64,000 bases of DNA from Thalassomonas haliotis (GCF_028657945.1 NZ_CP059693.1:372001-436000), one strand, 5' to 3'. Counted from the first letter of the stretch, positions 25,924 to 35,592 are shown. Translations and numbers: made by a program. Notes: generated by a model from the letters alone, not told the origin.

Positions 25924-27954
25924 ATGGAAACCGTAGGATTTTTTGGTTACTCCCTTGGCGCGGTGGCGTTTTTTGCTTTTTCCCTGTTGCTGGTTGCCGC
26001 CCGCAACCATACCGTAGTCGCCCGCTGGATCTTGTTTTGCACCCTAACCACAGTTGCCGCCAACCTGGTGGCGGCGCTACAGGTTAAATTCGCCTTTAGC
26101 CTGCAATATGTGATGCTGGCGGATGCGGTAAAAATAGCCAGCTGGTCTGTGTTGATTTTAAGCTGTAATGTCGAAGTAAAAACCATCCGCGAGTTGCTGT
26201 TCAGTTTCCACGTGCGCCAGTACCTGGGGATCTGGAGTGTGCTGATGCTGGTGTGCGCCGTCGCCAATAACTGGCTCAACTATTCCTACGAATACCTGTT
26301 TTTATTGTTTGTGCTGCTTAATCTCTGGGTGCTGGTATTGCTGGAGCAGTTATACCGCAGCGCCGATCTCCAGGTGCGCTGGGCCATCTGGCCGCTGGTG
26401 ATCGCCCTGGCGAGCATGGCGATTTTTGATTTTGTGCTCTACGCCCAGGCCACTATGGTGGAAGGCATAGATTTCGACTTCTGGTACAGCCGCGGTTTTA
26501 TCAGCACTATGATGATGCCTTTGCTGCTGGTCACTACCCGGCGCATCAATAACGGTGCGGTACGGGTCTTTGTTTCCCGCAATGTGGTGTTTTACAGTTC
26601 AATATTGATGATCGCCGGTTTGTATTTATTGATGATGGCCTTTGCCGGTTATGTCATTAATTATATCGGCGGCGAATGGGGCACCCTGATCAGCATCATC
26701 TTCCTTATTCTTGGCGGGGTGGTGTTGGCGGTGCTGTTGATCACCGAATCGCTGCGTCGTCAGCTCAAGGTGTTTATTGCGAAAAACTTTTTCGCCAATA
26801 AATACGAATACCGGGATGAATGGCTTAACCTGATTGAAACCCTGGAAACCACCTCGGCAGAAAGCCATTATCAGATGGCGACCCGGATCATGATGTCTAA
26901 GCTTAACCTGGATGGCGGCGCGATAGTGAAAAGGGTGACGGATTTGCAGTTTAAGGTGGAATACGCCGAAGGCCTAATCCTGGATGACAACTTTAACCAG
27001 CAAATGGTGCTGCTGAGCCAGTATTGCCAGAGCCAGGGCTGGATTGTTGATATCCAGGAGTATGTTAATTCCCCCGGCCTCTATCCGGAATTATCGCTGG
27101 ATGTCGAGCTCTGGCTGGAGAAAAAAATTGCCCTGGTGGTGCCTATTTTTATCGGCCGGGCCTTTTACGGCATGTTTATTCTATCGGGACATGAAGATGT
27201 AAAACCCCTGAACTGGGAAGACAGGGATCTGATGTTTGCCATTTCCAAGCAGCTGGGCAATTTTCTTTCCCTGCACGAGGCCAATGATAAACTGGCGGAG
27301 TCTAAGCAGTTTGATGCCTTTAACCGTATGTCGGCGTTTCTGGTGCATGATCTGAAAAATGTTCAGGCCCAGCTGACCCTGATCACCACCAATGCGCAAA
27401 AGCACAGGCATAACCCGGCCTTTATCGACGATGTCTTTGAAACCGTCGAGTCTGCCACCGAAAGGCTGAGCAAGGTGCTGTCCCAGTTGCGCAATAAACA
27501 GCTGGTACAGTCCGAAAGTAAGGTGGTGGACGTTGCCGCTCTTATCGGCAAGGTGGTCGAGCAATGTAATGTCCGCGAACCCAAGGTGCAGGTGGAGCAA
27601 AGCAGTGAATGCCTGATGCCCCTTGACGGTGAAACGTTTTTCTCTATTCTCAATCACCTGATCCAGAACGCACAGGAAGCGACAAAATCCGACGGTTGGG
27701 TTAAAGTATCACTAGAGGTTGATGATAAACAGGCTAAAATCACTATAAGTGATAACGGCACCGGCATGTCGGCGGAGTTTATCAATAAGAGATTATTTAA
27801 GCCCTTCGATACCACCAAAGGCAATGCCGGTATGGGGATCGGGGTGTTTGAAGCCCGGCAGTTTATACACAGCATAGCCGGTAAAATAGATGTGGTGAGT
27901 GAAGAAGGCCGGGGCACTGAATTCTGCCTGACCTTGCCGGTTAAATCGTTATAA
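25924..27954 (+). CDS. prsK: XrtA/PEP-CTERM system sensor histidine kinase PrsK
   Basis: A 676-residue membrane histidine kinase of the PEP-CTERM exopolysaccharide system. It has about eight N-terminal membrane helices (to residue 280), a GAF-like domain (about 310-440), and a phosphoacceptor box FLVHDLKN with His475. The HATPase domain shows N-box LIQNAQEA, ISDNGTGMS and GMGIGVFEARQF. Partner of PrsR, encoded 142 bases downstream. Its closeness to the RND pump genes suggests one transcript, so pump output and EPS control may be linked; that is inference. Confidence 0.9.
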   Translation: METVGFFGYSLGAVAFFAFSLLLVAARNHTVVARWILFCTLTTVAANLVAALQVKFAFSLQYVMLADAVKIASWSVLILSCNVEVKTIRELLFSFHVRQYLGIWSVLMLVCAVANNWLNYSYEYLFLLFVLLNLWVLVLLEQLYRSADLQVRWAIWPLVIALASMAIFDFVLYAQATMVEGIDFDFWYSRGFISTMMMPLLLVTTRRINNGAVRVFVSRNVVFYSSILMIAGLYLLMMAFAGYVINYIGGEWGTLISIIFLILGGVVLAVLLITESLRRQLKVFIAKNFFANKYEYRDEWLNLIETLETTSAESHYQMATRIMMSKLNLDGGAIVKRVTDLQFKVEYAEGLILDDNFNQQMVLLSQYCQSQGWIVDIQEYVNSPGLYPELSLDVELWLEKKIALVVPIFIGRAFYGMFILSGHEDVKPLNWEDRDLMFAISKQLGNFLSLHEANDKLAESKQFDAFNRMSAFLVHDLKNVQAQLTLITTNAQKHRHNPAFIDDVFETVESATERLSKVLSQLRNKQLVQSESKVVDVAALIGKVVEQCNVREPKVQVEQSSECLMPLDGETFFSILNHLIQNAQEATKSDGWVKVSLEVDDKQAKITISDNGTGMSAEFINKRLFKPFDTTKGNAGMGIGVFEARQFIHSIAGKIDVVSEEGRGTEFCLTLPVKSL

Positions 27955-28095
27955 AATTGCTACTGTTATCTTGATATCACCCTTGTTGCCTTTGGCGATA
28001 ATGGGTAAGCTAGCGTTTTAAGGACAGGACTCAGCGGTTTTGTTATTGTGCCTGTGGCGCACCGAGTTGAATAAAAATTAAGGATTTGAATCCCT

Positions 28096-29442
28096 ATGGA
28101 AAAATTGCTGATTATTGATGATGATAGCGGCGTTCAAAAGCAATTAAAGTGGAGTTTTTCTGATTATGATGTCGTTTTGGCGTCGGATCGCGAAAGCGCC
28201 ATTGCGGCCGTTCGCCGCCACGAGCCTAAAGTGATCACCCTGGATTTAGGCCTGCCGCCCGATGAAGCCAATGCTTCCGAGGGGCTGGCGGCATTGCAGG
28301 AAATTCTGGCGATAGCCCCGCATACTAAGGTTATCGTGATCACCGGCAATGACGACAGAACCAATGCCTTAAAGGCGATTTCCGCAGGCGCCTATGATTT
28401 TTATCAGAAACCGGTCGAGCCCGAGGTGATTAATGTCATCGTCTCCCGGGCCTTCAGCGTTGCCGCCATAGAAGAAGAAAACCGTAAAATGCGCGCCGTT
28501 GCCGGCAGCGATATGGGGGTGATAGGCAACAGCGCCAGCATAGACCGTATGCGTATGATGATCAAACGCATCGCCCCCACCAGCATTACCGCTTTGTTGC
28601 TGGGCGAAAGCGGTACGGGTAAGGAAGTGACCGCCAATGCCGTGCATCTGGCCAGCGACCGCAAGAAAAAACCTTTTATCGCCATTAACTGTGCCTCTAT
28701 CCCGGAAACCCTGCTGGAAAGCGAACTTTTTGGTTTTGAAAAAGGGGCTTTTACCGGCGCCCATAAAACCACTAAAGGGAAAATTGAATGCGCCGAGGGC
28801 GGCACCTTATTTTTAGATGAAATCGGTGATATGCCCTATAACCTGCAGGCGAAGTTATTACGTTTCCTGCAGGAGAAATGTATCGAACGCCTCGGCGGAC
28901 GCCAGGAAATTCCTGTTGATGTCCGGGTGATCTGTGCCACCAACCAGAACCTGGAGCAAATGGTGCAGGAAAAATCATTCCGGGAAGATTTATTCTACCG
29001 GGTCAGTGAAATCACCTTGAAAATTCCGCCGCTGCGGGACCGGGAAGAAGACGTGTTGATCCTGTCGCAATACTTTTTGCAACAATACGCCACTGAATAT
29101 AAGCGTAATGTCAAAGGTTTCTCCGAAGACGGCCTGAGTGCGTTAAAAAATCATAAATGGCCGGGTAATATCCGCGAGCTGCAAAACAAGGTGAAAAGCT
29201 CGGTGATCATGAGCACAGGCACCCAGGTGACCGCCATGGATCTTGGCTTCTTTGACCATGAAGATCAAGGTTATGAGTTATCGCTGAATTTACGCGCCGT
29301 CAGGGAACAGGCGGAAACCCTGGCAATCCAGAAGGCCTATGCCCTGTCTACCGGCAATATGTCGAAAACGGCGGAGCTGTTGGGGATCACCCGGCCGACC
29401 CTGTATTCGCTGGTGGAAAAGTACCAGTTGACTATCAATTAA
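28096..29442 (+). CDS. prsR: PEP-CTERM-box response regulator PrsR (sigma-54 activator)
   Basis: A 448-residue NtrC-type regulator. The receiver domain has phospho-acceptor Asp50 (TLDLGLP) and a lysine in YQKPVEPE. The AAA+ domain has Walker A GESGTGKE, the sigma-54 contact loop GAFTGA and Walker B LFLDEIGDM. A C-terminal Fis-type helix-turn-helix (NMSKTAELLGITRPTLYSL) completes it. It should activate sigma-54 promoters of exopolysaccharide and PEP-CTERM genes when phosphorylated by PrsK. I found no perfect -24/-12 promoter in the window. A terminator follows. Confidence 0.93.
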   Translation: MEKLLIIDDDSGVQKQLKWSFSDYDVVLASDRESAIAAVRRHEPKVITLDLGLPPDEANASEGLAALQEILAIAPHTKVIVITGNDDRTNALKAISAGAYDFYQKPVEPEVINVIVSRAFSVAAIEEENRKMRAVAGSDMGVIGNSASIDRMRMMIKRIAPTSITALLLGESGTGKEVTANAVHLASDRKKKPFIAINCASIPETLLESELFGFEKGAFTGAHKTTKGKIECAEGGTLFLDEIGDMPYNLQAKLLRFLQEKCIERLGGRQEIPVDVRVICATNQNLEQMVQEKSFREDLFYRVSEITLKIPPLRDREEDVLILSQYFLQQYATEYKRNVKGFSEDGLSALKNHKWPGNIRELQNKVKSSVIMSTGTQVTAMDLGFFDHEDQGYELSLNLRAVREQAETLAIQKAYALSTGNMSKTAELLGITRPTLYSLVEKYQLTIN

Positions 29443-29450
29443 AGGCTTGG

Positions 29451-29487
29451 CTTTCCGGCGGTGCCATCACCGCCGGAAAGTTGTTTT
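29451..29487. terminator. Bidirectional terminator between prsR and the ATPase gene
   Basis: A perfect 13-bp stem CTTTCCGGCGGTG (29451-29463) with CACCGCCGGAAAG (29468-29480) has a CCAT loop, followed by TTGTTTT on the plus strand. It lies between two convergent genes and can serve both. Confidence 0.8.
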
Positions 29488-29500
29488 GAACGGCGGGGGG

Positions 29501-30538
29501 TTAAGAGTTTTGTTGCTCGCTGTTTTTTGTCGCCAACTCAATATTTTTTTGTTTCAGCAGTTTATCCACATAGCGGGACAATTTGATTTTCTGCTTGATG
29601 GAATTTTCCAATATATCTTCCACTTCCCGCAGCACTTCCCGCATGCTTTCAACATTTTCGCTGGAGTTGACCACCAGCTGGGCCGGTTCCGCGGCGCCGA
29701 CCGGTTGTTGGGCATGGATGGAGCCGGTGAGTTCGATATCCATTTCCTCGGCGACATCATTGATGGCATTGCTGTCGATCACCGATAACTCTTCAAGGAA
29801 ACCGAATAACAGCAGGCGATCAACAAAGATATTGATTTTACGCGGCACCCCCAGGGTTTTTTCAAAAATCAGCTGGTAGGCGTTTTCTGAAAATAATTCT
29901 TCTTTCTGGTAGCCCGCCTGAGCCAGGCGGTGGCGGATATAACTTTGTACTTCTTCGCAGGATAAGGGCTTGAGATGGGCGGAGGCGATAATGCGCTGGC
30001 GGAACTGCTCCATATTCGGCGCCTGGATAATGCCTTTCAGCTCTTCCTGTCCCAGTAAAAAGCTCTGGATTAGCGGTTTGTTATTAAGTTGGAAATTCGA
30101 CAGCATGCGCAGCTCTTCCACGGTTTCTGCCGGCAGGTTTTGCGCTTCGTCCACCAGCAGCAGGGCGCGCTTGCCTTGTTTGTGTAAGCTGATCAAAAAC
30201 TTTTCGATCGCCTGCAGCATTTCCGCCTTGCTTTTACTGACGACATCGAGCTGGAATTCCGCGGCGATCAGCTCCAATAACTCATGGGGAGCTAATTTGG
30301 TGGTGACCAGCTGGGCCGCCACTATGCTTTCATCGCCGAGGTTATTGAGCAGGTTACGGGCGATAGTGGTTTTTCCTGTGCCTATCGGGCCTGTGATAAC
30401 AATAAAACCTTCCCCCTGATCTAAACCGTATTGCAGGTAGGACAAGGCTCTTTGGTGGTGATTGGAGGCAAAAAAGAATTTCGGGTCCGGGCTTAACAGA
30501 AAAGGCCGGGCATTTAAGCCGTAATAGTTTTCATACAT
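29501..30538 (-). CDS. XrtA/PEP-CTERM system-associated AAA ATPase (ExeA-like)
   Basis: A 345-residue cytosolic ATPase. The opening MYENYYGLNARPFLLSPDP is typical of this family, with Walker A GPIGTGKTT near residue 51 and Walker B LLLVDEAQNL near 131. The C-terminal quarter is charged and probably coiled (QKIKLSRYVDKLLKQKNIEL). Related proteins in PEP-CTERM loci are thought to support export-complex assembly. It is the last gene of the five-gene export operon, three bases after the outer-membrane protein gene. Confidence 0.87.
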   Translation of the reverse strand: MYENYYGLNARPFLLSPDPKFFFASNHHQRALSYLQYGLDQGEGFIVITGPIGTGKTTIARNLLNNLGDESIVAAQLVTTKLAPHELLELIAAEFQLDVVSKSKAEMLQAIEKFLISLHKQGKRALLLVDEAQNLPAETVEELRMLSNFQLNNKPLIQSFLLGQEELKGIIQAPNMEQFRQRIIASAHLKPLSCEEVQSYIRHRLAQAGYQKEELFSENAYQLIFEKTLGVPRKINIFVDRLLLFGFLEELSVIDSNAINDVAEEMDIELTGSIHAQQPVGAAEPAQLVVNSSENVESMREVLREVEDILENSIKQKIKLSRYVDKLLKQKNIELATKNSEQQNS

Positions 30539-30540
30539 GA

Positions 30541-32124
30541 TCAGAATACTTTTTTTATGGTAAATTCCAGGCGAGATTCCTGGTAGCTCAATCCTGCCCC
30601 GGAAGAGGCCCTGTCGACGTGACGCAGGCTGATATCACCGTTGAGGCTTTGGTTTAGGCTGCGTTCGTATTTAATTTTATGCACCCGATAATGATCCAGC
30701 TGCCCGCTGCTAACGATATCGTCGCTATCGAAGTGGTTTTTGATAAAATTGAACTCATAACTCAGGTTTGAGCGGGCATTTAACTTGCGGTCAATGATGA
30801 AGTTACCTGTGTATCTATCGTCAATAACTTTTGTTGTCAGGTTTTCCCGAATATTGCCGGTTAAGGTCAGGGTAAAGGTGGTTCTGGGCAAGGTCAGCGC
30901 CGAGCGCCACTCCAAATCTTTCTGCAGGGAGATTTCATCAGCCTCTACCGGCTCAAGCCTGGTCAGGGGCACCAGGACATAGTTGCTGAGATCGCTGCCC
31001 GGGTCGACCAGACACTGGTCCAGGGTAAAGTCCCCGCCGGCGGGACAATAGAACGAGCCCAGCTCTACTTCAACATAGTTAAAGCGATCAAAAGACTGGA
31101 CGGTTTCGGCATAGCTGATGGAGTTAACCAGGCGTTTGTTTTGATGGATAAAATTTAAGCCGTAGCTGTTGCCGAAGAAACGTTTGCTATATTGTGCCTG
31201 TAGCGAAGTTCTTGGTGAGGGACGCCAGGTTATATCTCCGCTTAAGTGGTCTTTATTTTCTTCCTGATTCTCGACATAGTTATAGGCAAGATCCAGCCAT
31301 AAGTGATCGCTTATCTGCCAGCGGACGCCAGGTCCCCAGGAGCTGCTGTTGAGATTGCCCTGGCTTGGGCTGTTTTCAAAATTGCCCTGATTATCTTCTT
31401 CATAGATGCGGACAAAAGGCATAAAGCGGTAATCATTGATCAGGCCCAGTTTGGCGTCGACGGAATAAAACTTAGTGTCGTTATTGTTATTTTTGCTGGT
31501 GAGATCCTGGAAACTGGCGTTGCTACTCCAGAATAACCATTTGGCTGCCGAGCCATTTTCAGCTCGAAAGGAGGCAACTACCCCTTCGCGATCGCCTATG
31601 GCGTTATCTGAGGTCCGGGTCTGGTAATAAAGCTCGCTGTGCATCACTATATTCGAGCGCGCCAGCGCGTAGCTTATTCCGGCATCCCCTTGTTTGGAGG
31701 AAATCGCATTGGCGGTTAACAAATCGGCGATGGCATTGACGCTGATCGATTGCTGCACCTGGCTTTTGCCGGCGCGCGCAAACAGCTTAGGTCCGTTCTC
31801 CCACAGGGAAAAAGTGGTGTCCAGGCTGTAATTGTCGTAATCATCGTTATCGTCAGAGTCATGGCTGTAGTTGATAAAGTTATTGCTTGCCTCGAACTCC
31901 AGTTTTGTGCGTCGGCTGAAATAATCGATATTAATAGCGGGTTTGATCTGGCTGATATAACTGTCAACCTCGCCAGCTGCATGCAAGTCGATATTATCCG
32001 ATGCCGTACCTGTGAACAACAGACTGGGTTCAATCGTTAATTCCCCTGCCTGGACACTGGCAGCAACAGCCATGGCGATGCCGGCAAGGGGAAACAGTTT
32101 GCGGCTAATAACCGTAGTAGCCAT
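30541..32124 (-). CDS. PEP-CTERM system-associated outer membrane protein (TIGR03016 type)
   Basis: I start at the ATG at 32124 (MATTVISRKLF), which opens a signal peptide ending SVQA. The longer frame reaching 32244 lies inside the kinase gene. The 527-residue product consists of many alternating beta-strand segments and ends with an aromatic residue (FTIKKVF), both typical of an outer-membrane barrel. Such proteins accompany exosortase A loci and probably form the export channel or help secretion. Two cysteines about ten residues apart (FYCPAGGDFTLDQCLV) could form a loop disulfide. The start overlaps the upstream kinase gene by 20 bases. Confidence 0.82.
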   Translation of the reverse strand: MATTVISRKLFPLAGIAMAVAASVQAGELTIEPSLLFTGTASDNIDLHAAGEVDSYISQIKPAINIDYFSRRTKLEFEASNNFINYSHDSDDNDDYDNYSLDTTFSLWENGPKLFARAGKSQVQQSISVNAIADLLTANAISSKQGDAGISYALARSNIVMHSELYYQTRTSDNAIGDREGVVASFRAENGSAAKWLFWSSNASFQDLTSKNNNNDTKFYSVDAKLGLINDYRFMPFVRIYEEDNQGNFENSPSQGNLNSSSWGPGVRWQISDHLWLDLAYNYVENQEENKDHLSGDITWRPSPRTSLQAQYSKRFFGNSYGLNFIHQNKRLVNSISYAETVQSFDRFNYVEVELGSFYCPAGGDFTLDQCLVDPGSDLSNYVLVPLTRLEPVEADEISLQKDLEWRSALTLPRTTFTLTLTGNIRENLTTKVIDDRYTGNFIIDRKLNARSNLSYEFNFIKNHFDSDDIVSSGQLDHYRVHKIKYERSLNQSLNGDISLRHVDRASSGAGLSYQESRLEFTIKKVF

Positions 32125-32995
32125 ACATTTCCTTTTGAGTTTGTACTGCCTTATTGATGACAAAGCCGATAGCCAGCTCTTCATTGAGGGAGTCCACGGC
32201 TTTCTGGATATCGGCAATTTTTGAATGGGACTCTTCCACGACAACCAGCGCCTGCCCCATCAGGTTGGCCAGTACCTGGCTTTCGTTAACTTCGATCAGC
32301 GGCGGCGAATCAAAAATCACCATACGGTCACTGTAGCGGTTGGCCAACTCCTGGGTGAGCTGGCGCATCTTGTCGCTGGTTAACAATTCTGAGGTCAGGT
32401 GATGGGGTTCACCGGCAGGAATAATTTTTAAGTTGCTGATACTGGTGTTATAAATGACTTCACTGATATTTTCTACTTCACCGAGCAGATATTCCACCAG
32501 GCCTTTGCGGGGACTGATATTGAGCTCAGTGCTGATACTGGGGCGAATAACATCGGCATCGATCAATAACACGGTTTTATCCTGCTCCAGCGCTATACTC
32601 AGCGCCAGGTTGATGGAGATAAAGGTTTTGCCTTCATTGGGTTTACCGCTGGAGACCATCACCAGGTTGCCGTTTTCCAGGTTGCTGGCGCCAGAGCCAA
32701 AGGCGTTATTGAGTAATTTTCTCTTAATATAACGGAATTCATCCTTGATCTTTTGCCGCTCGGTGGAGTCGGTGATCAGGCCTTGTTCTTTGAGGTTTTG
32801 CTGATCTATGATGATCAGCTCTCTTTTATTATTATTGCCGGGACCCGTCGTCTGTTGCGGTTCGTTCGCGTGCGCGGTGCTTTCTTGCGGGGTATTGCCG
32901 CCATCCGCTGCCGCCGTTTCGCTTTGTACCTGGTCAGCACTTCCCTGCTGGTTTTTCTCCCGTTGCTTTTGCAAGGCTTTTTCTATAGTACTCAT
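32105..32995 (-). CDS. XrtA-associated tyrosine autokinase (BY-kinase)
   Basis: A 296-residue cytosolic bacterial tyrosine kinase that works with the chain-length protein to control polymer length. Walker A is SSGKPNEGKTF (near residue 117), Walker A' VLLIDADVIRP (near 146) and Walker B MVIFDSPPL (near 224). The C-terminus is a tyrosine cluster (YGYYGY), the usual autophosphorylation site. The N-terminal 60 residues are polar and Gln-rich. Its start shares bases with the end of the chain-length gene, and its end overlaps the next gene. Confidence 0.92.
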   Translation of the reverse strand: MSTIEKALQKQREKNQQGSADQVQSETAAADGGNTPQESTAHANEPQQTTGPGNNNKRELIIIDQQNLKEQGLITDSTERQKIKDEFRYIKRKLLNNAFGSGASNLENGNLVMVSSGKPNEGKTFISINLALSIALEQDKTVLLIDADVIRPSISTELNISPRKGLVEYLLGEVENISEVIYNTSISNLKIIPAGEPHHLTSELLTSDKMRQLTQELANRYSDRMVIFDSPPLIEVNESQVLANLMGQALVVVEESHSKIADIQKAVDSLNEELAIGFVINKAVQTQKEMYGYYGY

Positions 32996-34539
32996 TATAG
33001 TAACCCTCTTATGCTCGTCTGCAGGGCAGGGATCAGATAAAAACTCATCATACCGGCATACATAACAATGATCATACTGTTTGATAAGGCAAAGATAATA
33101 GCTTTACGCTTATGGCGTTTTACCAGGCCTAAACTTTCTGTGGCGCTGACAATACCAAAGACCGGGTATCCGGTGGCATTGCTGAGCTGCCTGGCTGAGG
33201 TGACAATAGGTGTCAACTGGCTGAACAGGAAAGAGATTCCTATGCCGGAACCGAAGCCGAAAATTAAAATCGCCGTAATAAAGATCAAGCGTTTAGGTCC
33301 CGAAGGTTCAATGGGTACCCGCGGCGGATCGACCACTTTAAACTGGATCTTGTCCGTGGTTTCATCTGCTTCCTGGGCCAGACGCGCGGTCTCCCGGCGG
33401 TTGAGCAGGTCTTCGAATTTTTTCTTGGTAATACCATAGTCACGGTCCAGGGCGATCAATTCCGCTTCAATTTCCGGTATGGTGTGGGCCTTGGCTTCCA
33501 TGGCTTTGACCCGCTCCTGGAAATCGGTGACCCTTACCGTCAGGGAGGCGACGTTATTGGCCAATTCACTTTCTGCCACTTTCAGCTCCTGGTAAAGAGG
33601 GCTGTCGGTAAAGGCGGAATTTTCCTGGCCATTTTCGCCGCTCATGGCAATTTTTTCTTCTTCTTTTTGCTTTTTAAGATCGGCAACCCGGCGTTTGGCT
33701 TCTTTAACATCCGGGTGGGCGTCTGTGTAGCGCAGCATCAAACTGTCCAACGACTGGGTAAGCTGGGCGATACGCTCGTCATATTGCGAAGTCATGACAT
33801 TGGCAATAGGCTTTTGTCCGGTTAATTGTTCTTTTGCCGATTGCCATTTAGTGGTCGCTTCGCGCAGTTGCAATTCGGCTTCCTGAAGTTTGGATTTGTT
33901 AATATTTAACCGGCTATAGAAACCGCCGGTATCGCCGGGCAAGCTGCCGGAATACCGCTGTTTGAAGTCGGTTAACCGGCCTTCGGCCTCAAGCAATCTG
34001 GCTTCATAATCCTGGATCTGGGTATCGAGGAATTTTTGCGCCGAGTCGGATTCGCTGCGCGACTCCCCTAAGGTATTCTCGATAAATACCGTCAGCGCCG
34101 CCTGAACTACGTTTTTCGCCATCTGAGGCTCTTTGTGTTCATAGGAGATGCTGTAAATGTTATCTCCCCCTACCAGGCGTATGCTGATGTTTTTTTCAAG
34201 CTTTTCAATGAGCTTGTTATATTCCTTGGGGGTAGTTGCCTGGACGTCGAGATCTGTCATCCGGGCGATACGTTCAAGGTTGGGGCGGCTGAGCAGGGTT
34301 TTAACCATCAGGATGACCTGTTTATCGGGATCTGTCTCTACCGTCAGGCCTTTGAGCAAAGGGCGTAGCAACGACTGGGTATCTGTATGTACCCGGGCAA
34401 CCGACTCATAGGTGTCCGGCAGCTGAGTGATTCCTAACCAGCCAAGGGGACAAAATAACCAGGTGGTAATAATGATATAGCGTCGTTTTAGCCATATACC
34501 CTTGAGTTGTTCAATAATTTGTTCAAAGACTTCTTGCAT
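32995..34539 (-). CDS. XrtA system polysaccharide chain-length determinant (Wzz/PCP family)
   Basis: A 514-residue polysaccharide co-polymerase. There is one N-terminal membrane helix after residue 20, a long periplasmic coiled-coil region (about residues 160-390), and the proline-rich PPRVPIEPSGPKR segment just before the second helix. A third helix near the C-terminus (SMIIVMYAGMMSFYLI) is typical of the XrtA-associated group (TIGR03007 type). It lacks a fused kinase; the kinase is the next gene. It sets polymer length and bridges polymerase and export channel. Confidence 0.9.
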   Translation of the reverse strand: MQEVFEQIIEQLKGIWLKRRYIIITTWLFCPLGWLGITQLPDTYESVARVHTDTQSLLRPLLKGLTVETDPDKQVILMVKTLLSRPNLERIARMTDLDVQATTPKEYNKLIEKLEKNISIRLVGGDNIYSISYEHKEPQMAKNVVQAALTVFIENTLGESRSESDSAQKFLDTQIQDYEARLLEAEGRLTDFKQRYSGSLPGDTGGFYSRLNINKSKLQEAELQLREATTKWQSAKEQLTGQKPIANVMTSQYDERIAQLTQSLDSLMLRYTDAHPDVKEAKRRVADLKKQKEEEKIAMSGENGQENSAFTDSPLYQELKVAESELANNVASLTVRVTDFQERVKAMEAKAHTIPEIEAELIALDRDYGITKKKFEDLLNRRETARLAQEADETTDKIQFKVVDPPRVPIEPSGPKRLIFITAILIFGFGSGIGISFLFSQLTPIVTSARQLSNATGYPVFGIVSATESLGLVKRHKRKAIIFALSNSMIIVMYAGMMSFYLIPALQTSIRGLL

Positions 34540-34595
34540 TCCTGACCTCAGTTGCAGGGGAATAATTTACCCAATAGGCTGATATAATAATATGT

Positions 34596-35231
34596 TTAAA
34601 ACCAGGTTTCCGGGATCACTATGATATCGCCGGGTAAGACATCAACATTGGCACTGATTTCACCGTTTTTAAGCAGATCATCAATCAATACCTGGTATTC
34701 CATTTGCTTGCCGTTTTCAATTCTTACCAGGGTAGCATCATTGCCGTCGGCAAAGTCCGTCAGTCCGCCTACCTGGATCATCACATCGAGCAAGGTCATG
34801 TTTTGTTTGTAATTTACCGAGCGGGGTTGTGCTGCTTCGCCGATAACCCGGATTTGCTCTGTGATAGGACCGATAAATTCGTTCACTGTGACGGTAACTA
34901 CAGGATCACGTAAATAGGTGGCCAGGATCTCTTCGATGGAGCGGGCAAGTTCGGTCGGGGTTTTGCCCGAAACCTGGATGTCTTCCACCAAAGAGGTGGT
35001 GATCATGCCGTCGGGGCGGACAACAAAAGTGCCGGAGACTTCCGGGTTGCGCCAGACAAAGATATTCAAGACATCACCGGCACCGATCAAATATTTATAG
35101 GAAGCCACATCACTCGTGGTTGACGGGTGAAGCGTCGCACTGGGCAGTCTCGGGCTGCTGCAGCTAAAAATGAACTGCGTCAGCAGCAATAATGTAAGAA
35201 CTTTAAGCTTCTCAGAAATATGTATTTCCAT
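34596..35231 (-). CDS. XrtA system exopolysaccharide export lipoprotein (Wza-like)
   Basis: A 211-residue outer-membrane export protein. The signal peptide ends in a lipobox-like FIFSC (Cys24). The Poly_export domain starts at YLIGAGDVLNIFVWRNPEVSG (about residue 48), followed by a SLBB-type domain (IRVIGEAAQPRSVNY). It is shorter than Wza (379), as usual for XrtA-linked versions (TIGR03027 type). First gene of the minus-strand export operon. The next gene starts 56 bases downstream. Confidence 0.9.
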   Translation of the reverse strand: MEIHISEKLKVLTLLLLTQFIFSCSSPRLPSATLHPSTTSDVASYKYLIGAGDVLNIFVWRNPEVSGTFVVRPDGMITTSLVEDIQVSGKTPTELARSIEEILATYLRDPVVTVTVNEFIGPITEQIRVIGEAAQPRSVNYKQNMTLLDVMIQVGGLTDFADGNDATLVRIENGKQMEYQVLIDDLLKNGEISANVDVLPGDIIVIPETWF

Positions 35232-35592
35232 TGATTATGACCTTTGTTGACAAGCATTTATTAAAATGAGCGCATAAGTAAACAGATTGTATTTTATTTT
35301 CCTTTGGGATGCACATAATTTAATAAAAGTTAACAAATTCGGCTATAGTGAGAATGTTTAGATCAGGTCTGGCCTGCGGGGCAGGAATAATGATGTATTA
35401 TTGATTGGTTTATCCCCAGCCTTGTTGGTCATTGGCAAGCAGCTTTGCCGGACTTAGGTTAAACAGGACGGCAATTGTTTAATCTTGTGACAAAAAGTAA
35501 GGCTTTTCTTTACATTCACAGATTGATCACTTCTAATATAGTCGTCCTTATTGTCTTCAAAACTAAATACTTAAAAGGAATATAACTCCCAT
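35232..35592. promoter_or_regulatory. Divergent intergenic control region of the export and priming operons
   Basis: A 361-base region between the two divergent operons. It contains a near-palindromic element TTGGCAAGCAGCTTTGCC at 35432-35449. This has the pattern GGC-N7-TTTGC on the plus strand and GGC-N7-CTTGC on the minus strand, and it recurs upstream of prsT and xrtA. It looks like a sigma-54 -24/-12 element but with one extra spacer base. Otherwise it is AT-rich, with no gene seen. Confidence 0.4.

Noticed and set aside
32125-32244. N-terminal extension of the outer membrane protein
   Set aside because: The 40 extra codons read through the kinase gene in another frame and would bury the signal peptide.
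35432-35449. Canonical sigma-54 promoter
   Set aside because: The GG and GC doublets are 11 bases apart, not 10, and -24/-12 spacing is normally strict. I keep it only as a shared element of unknown type.
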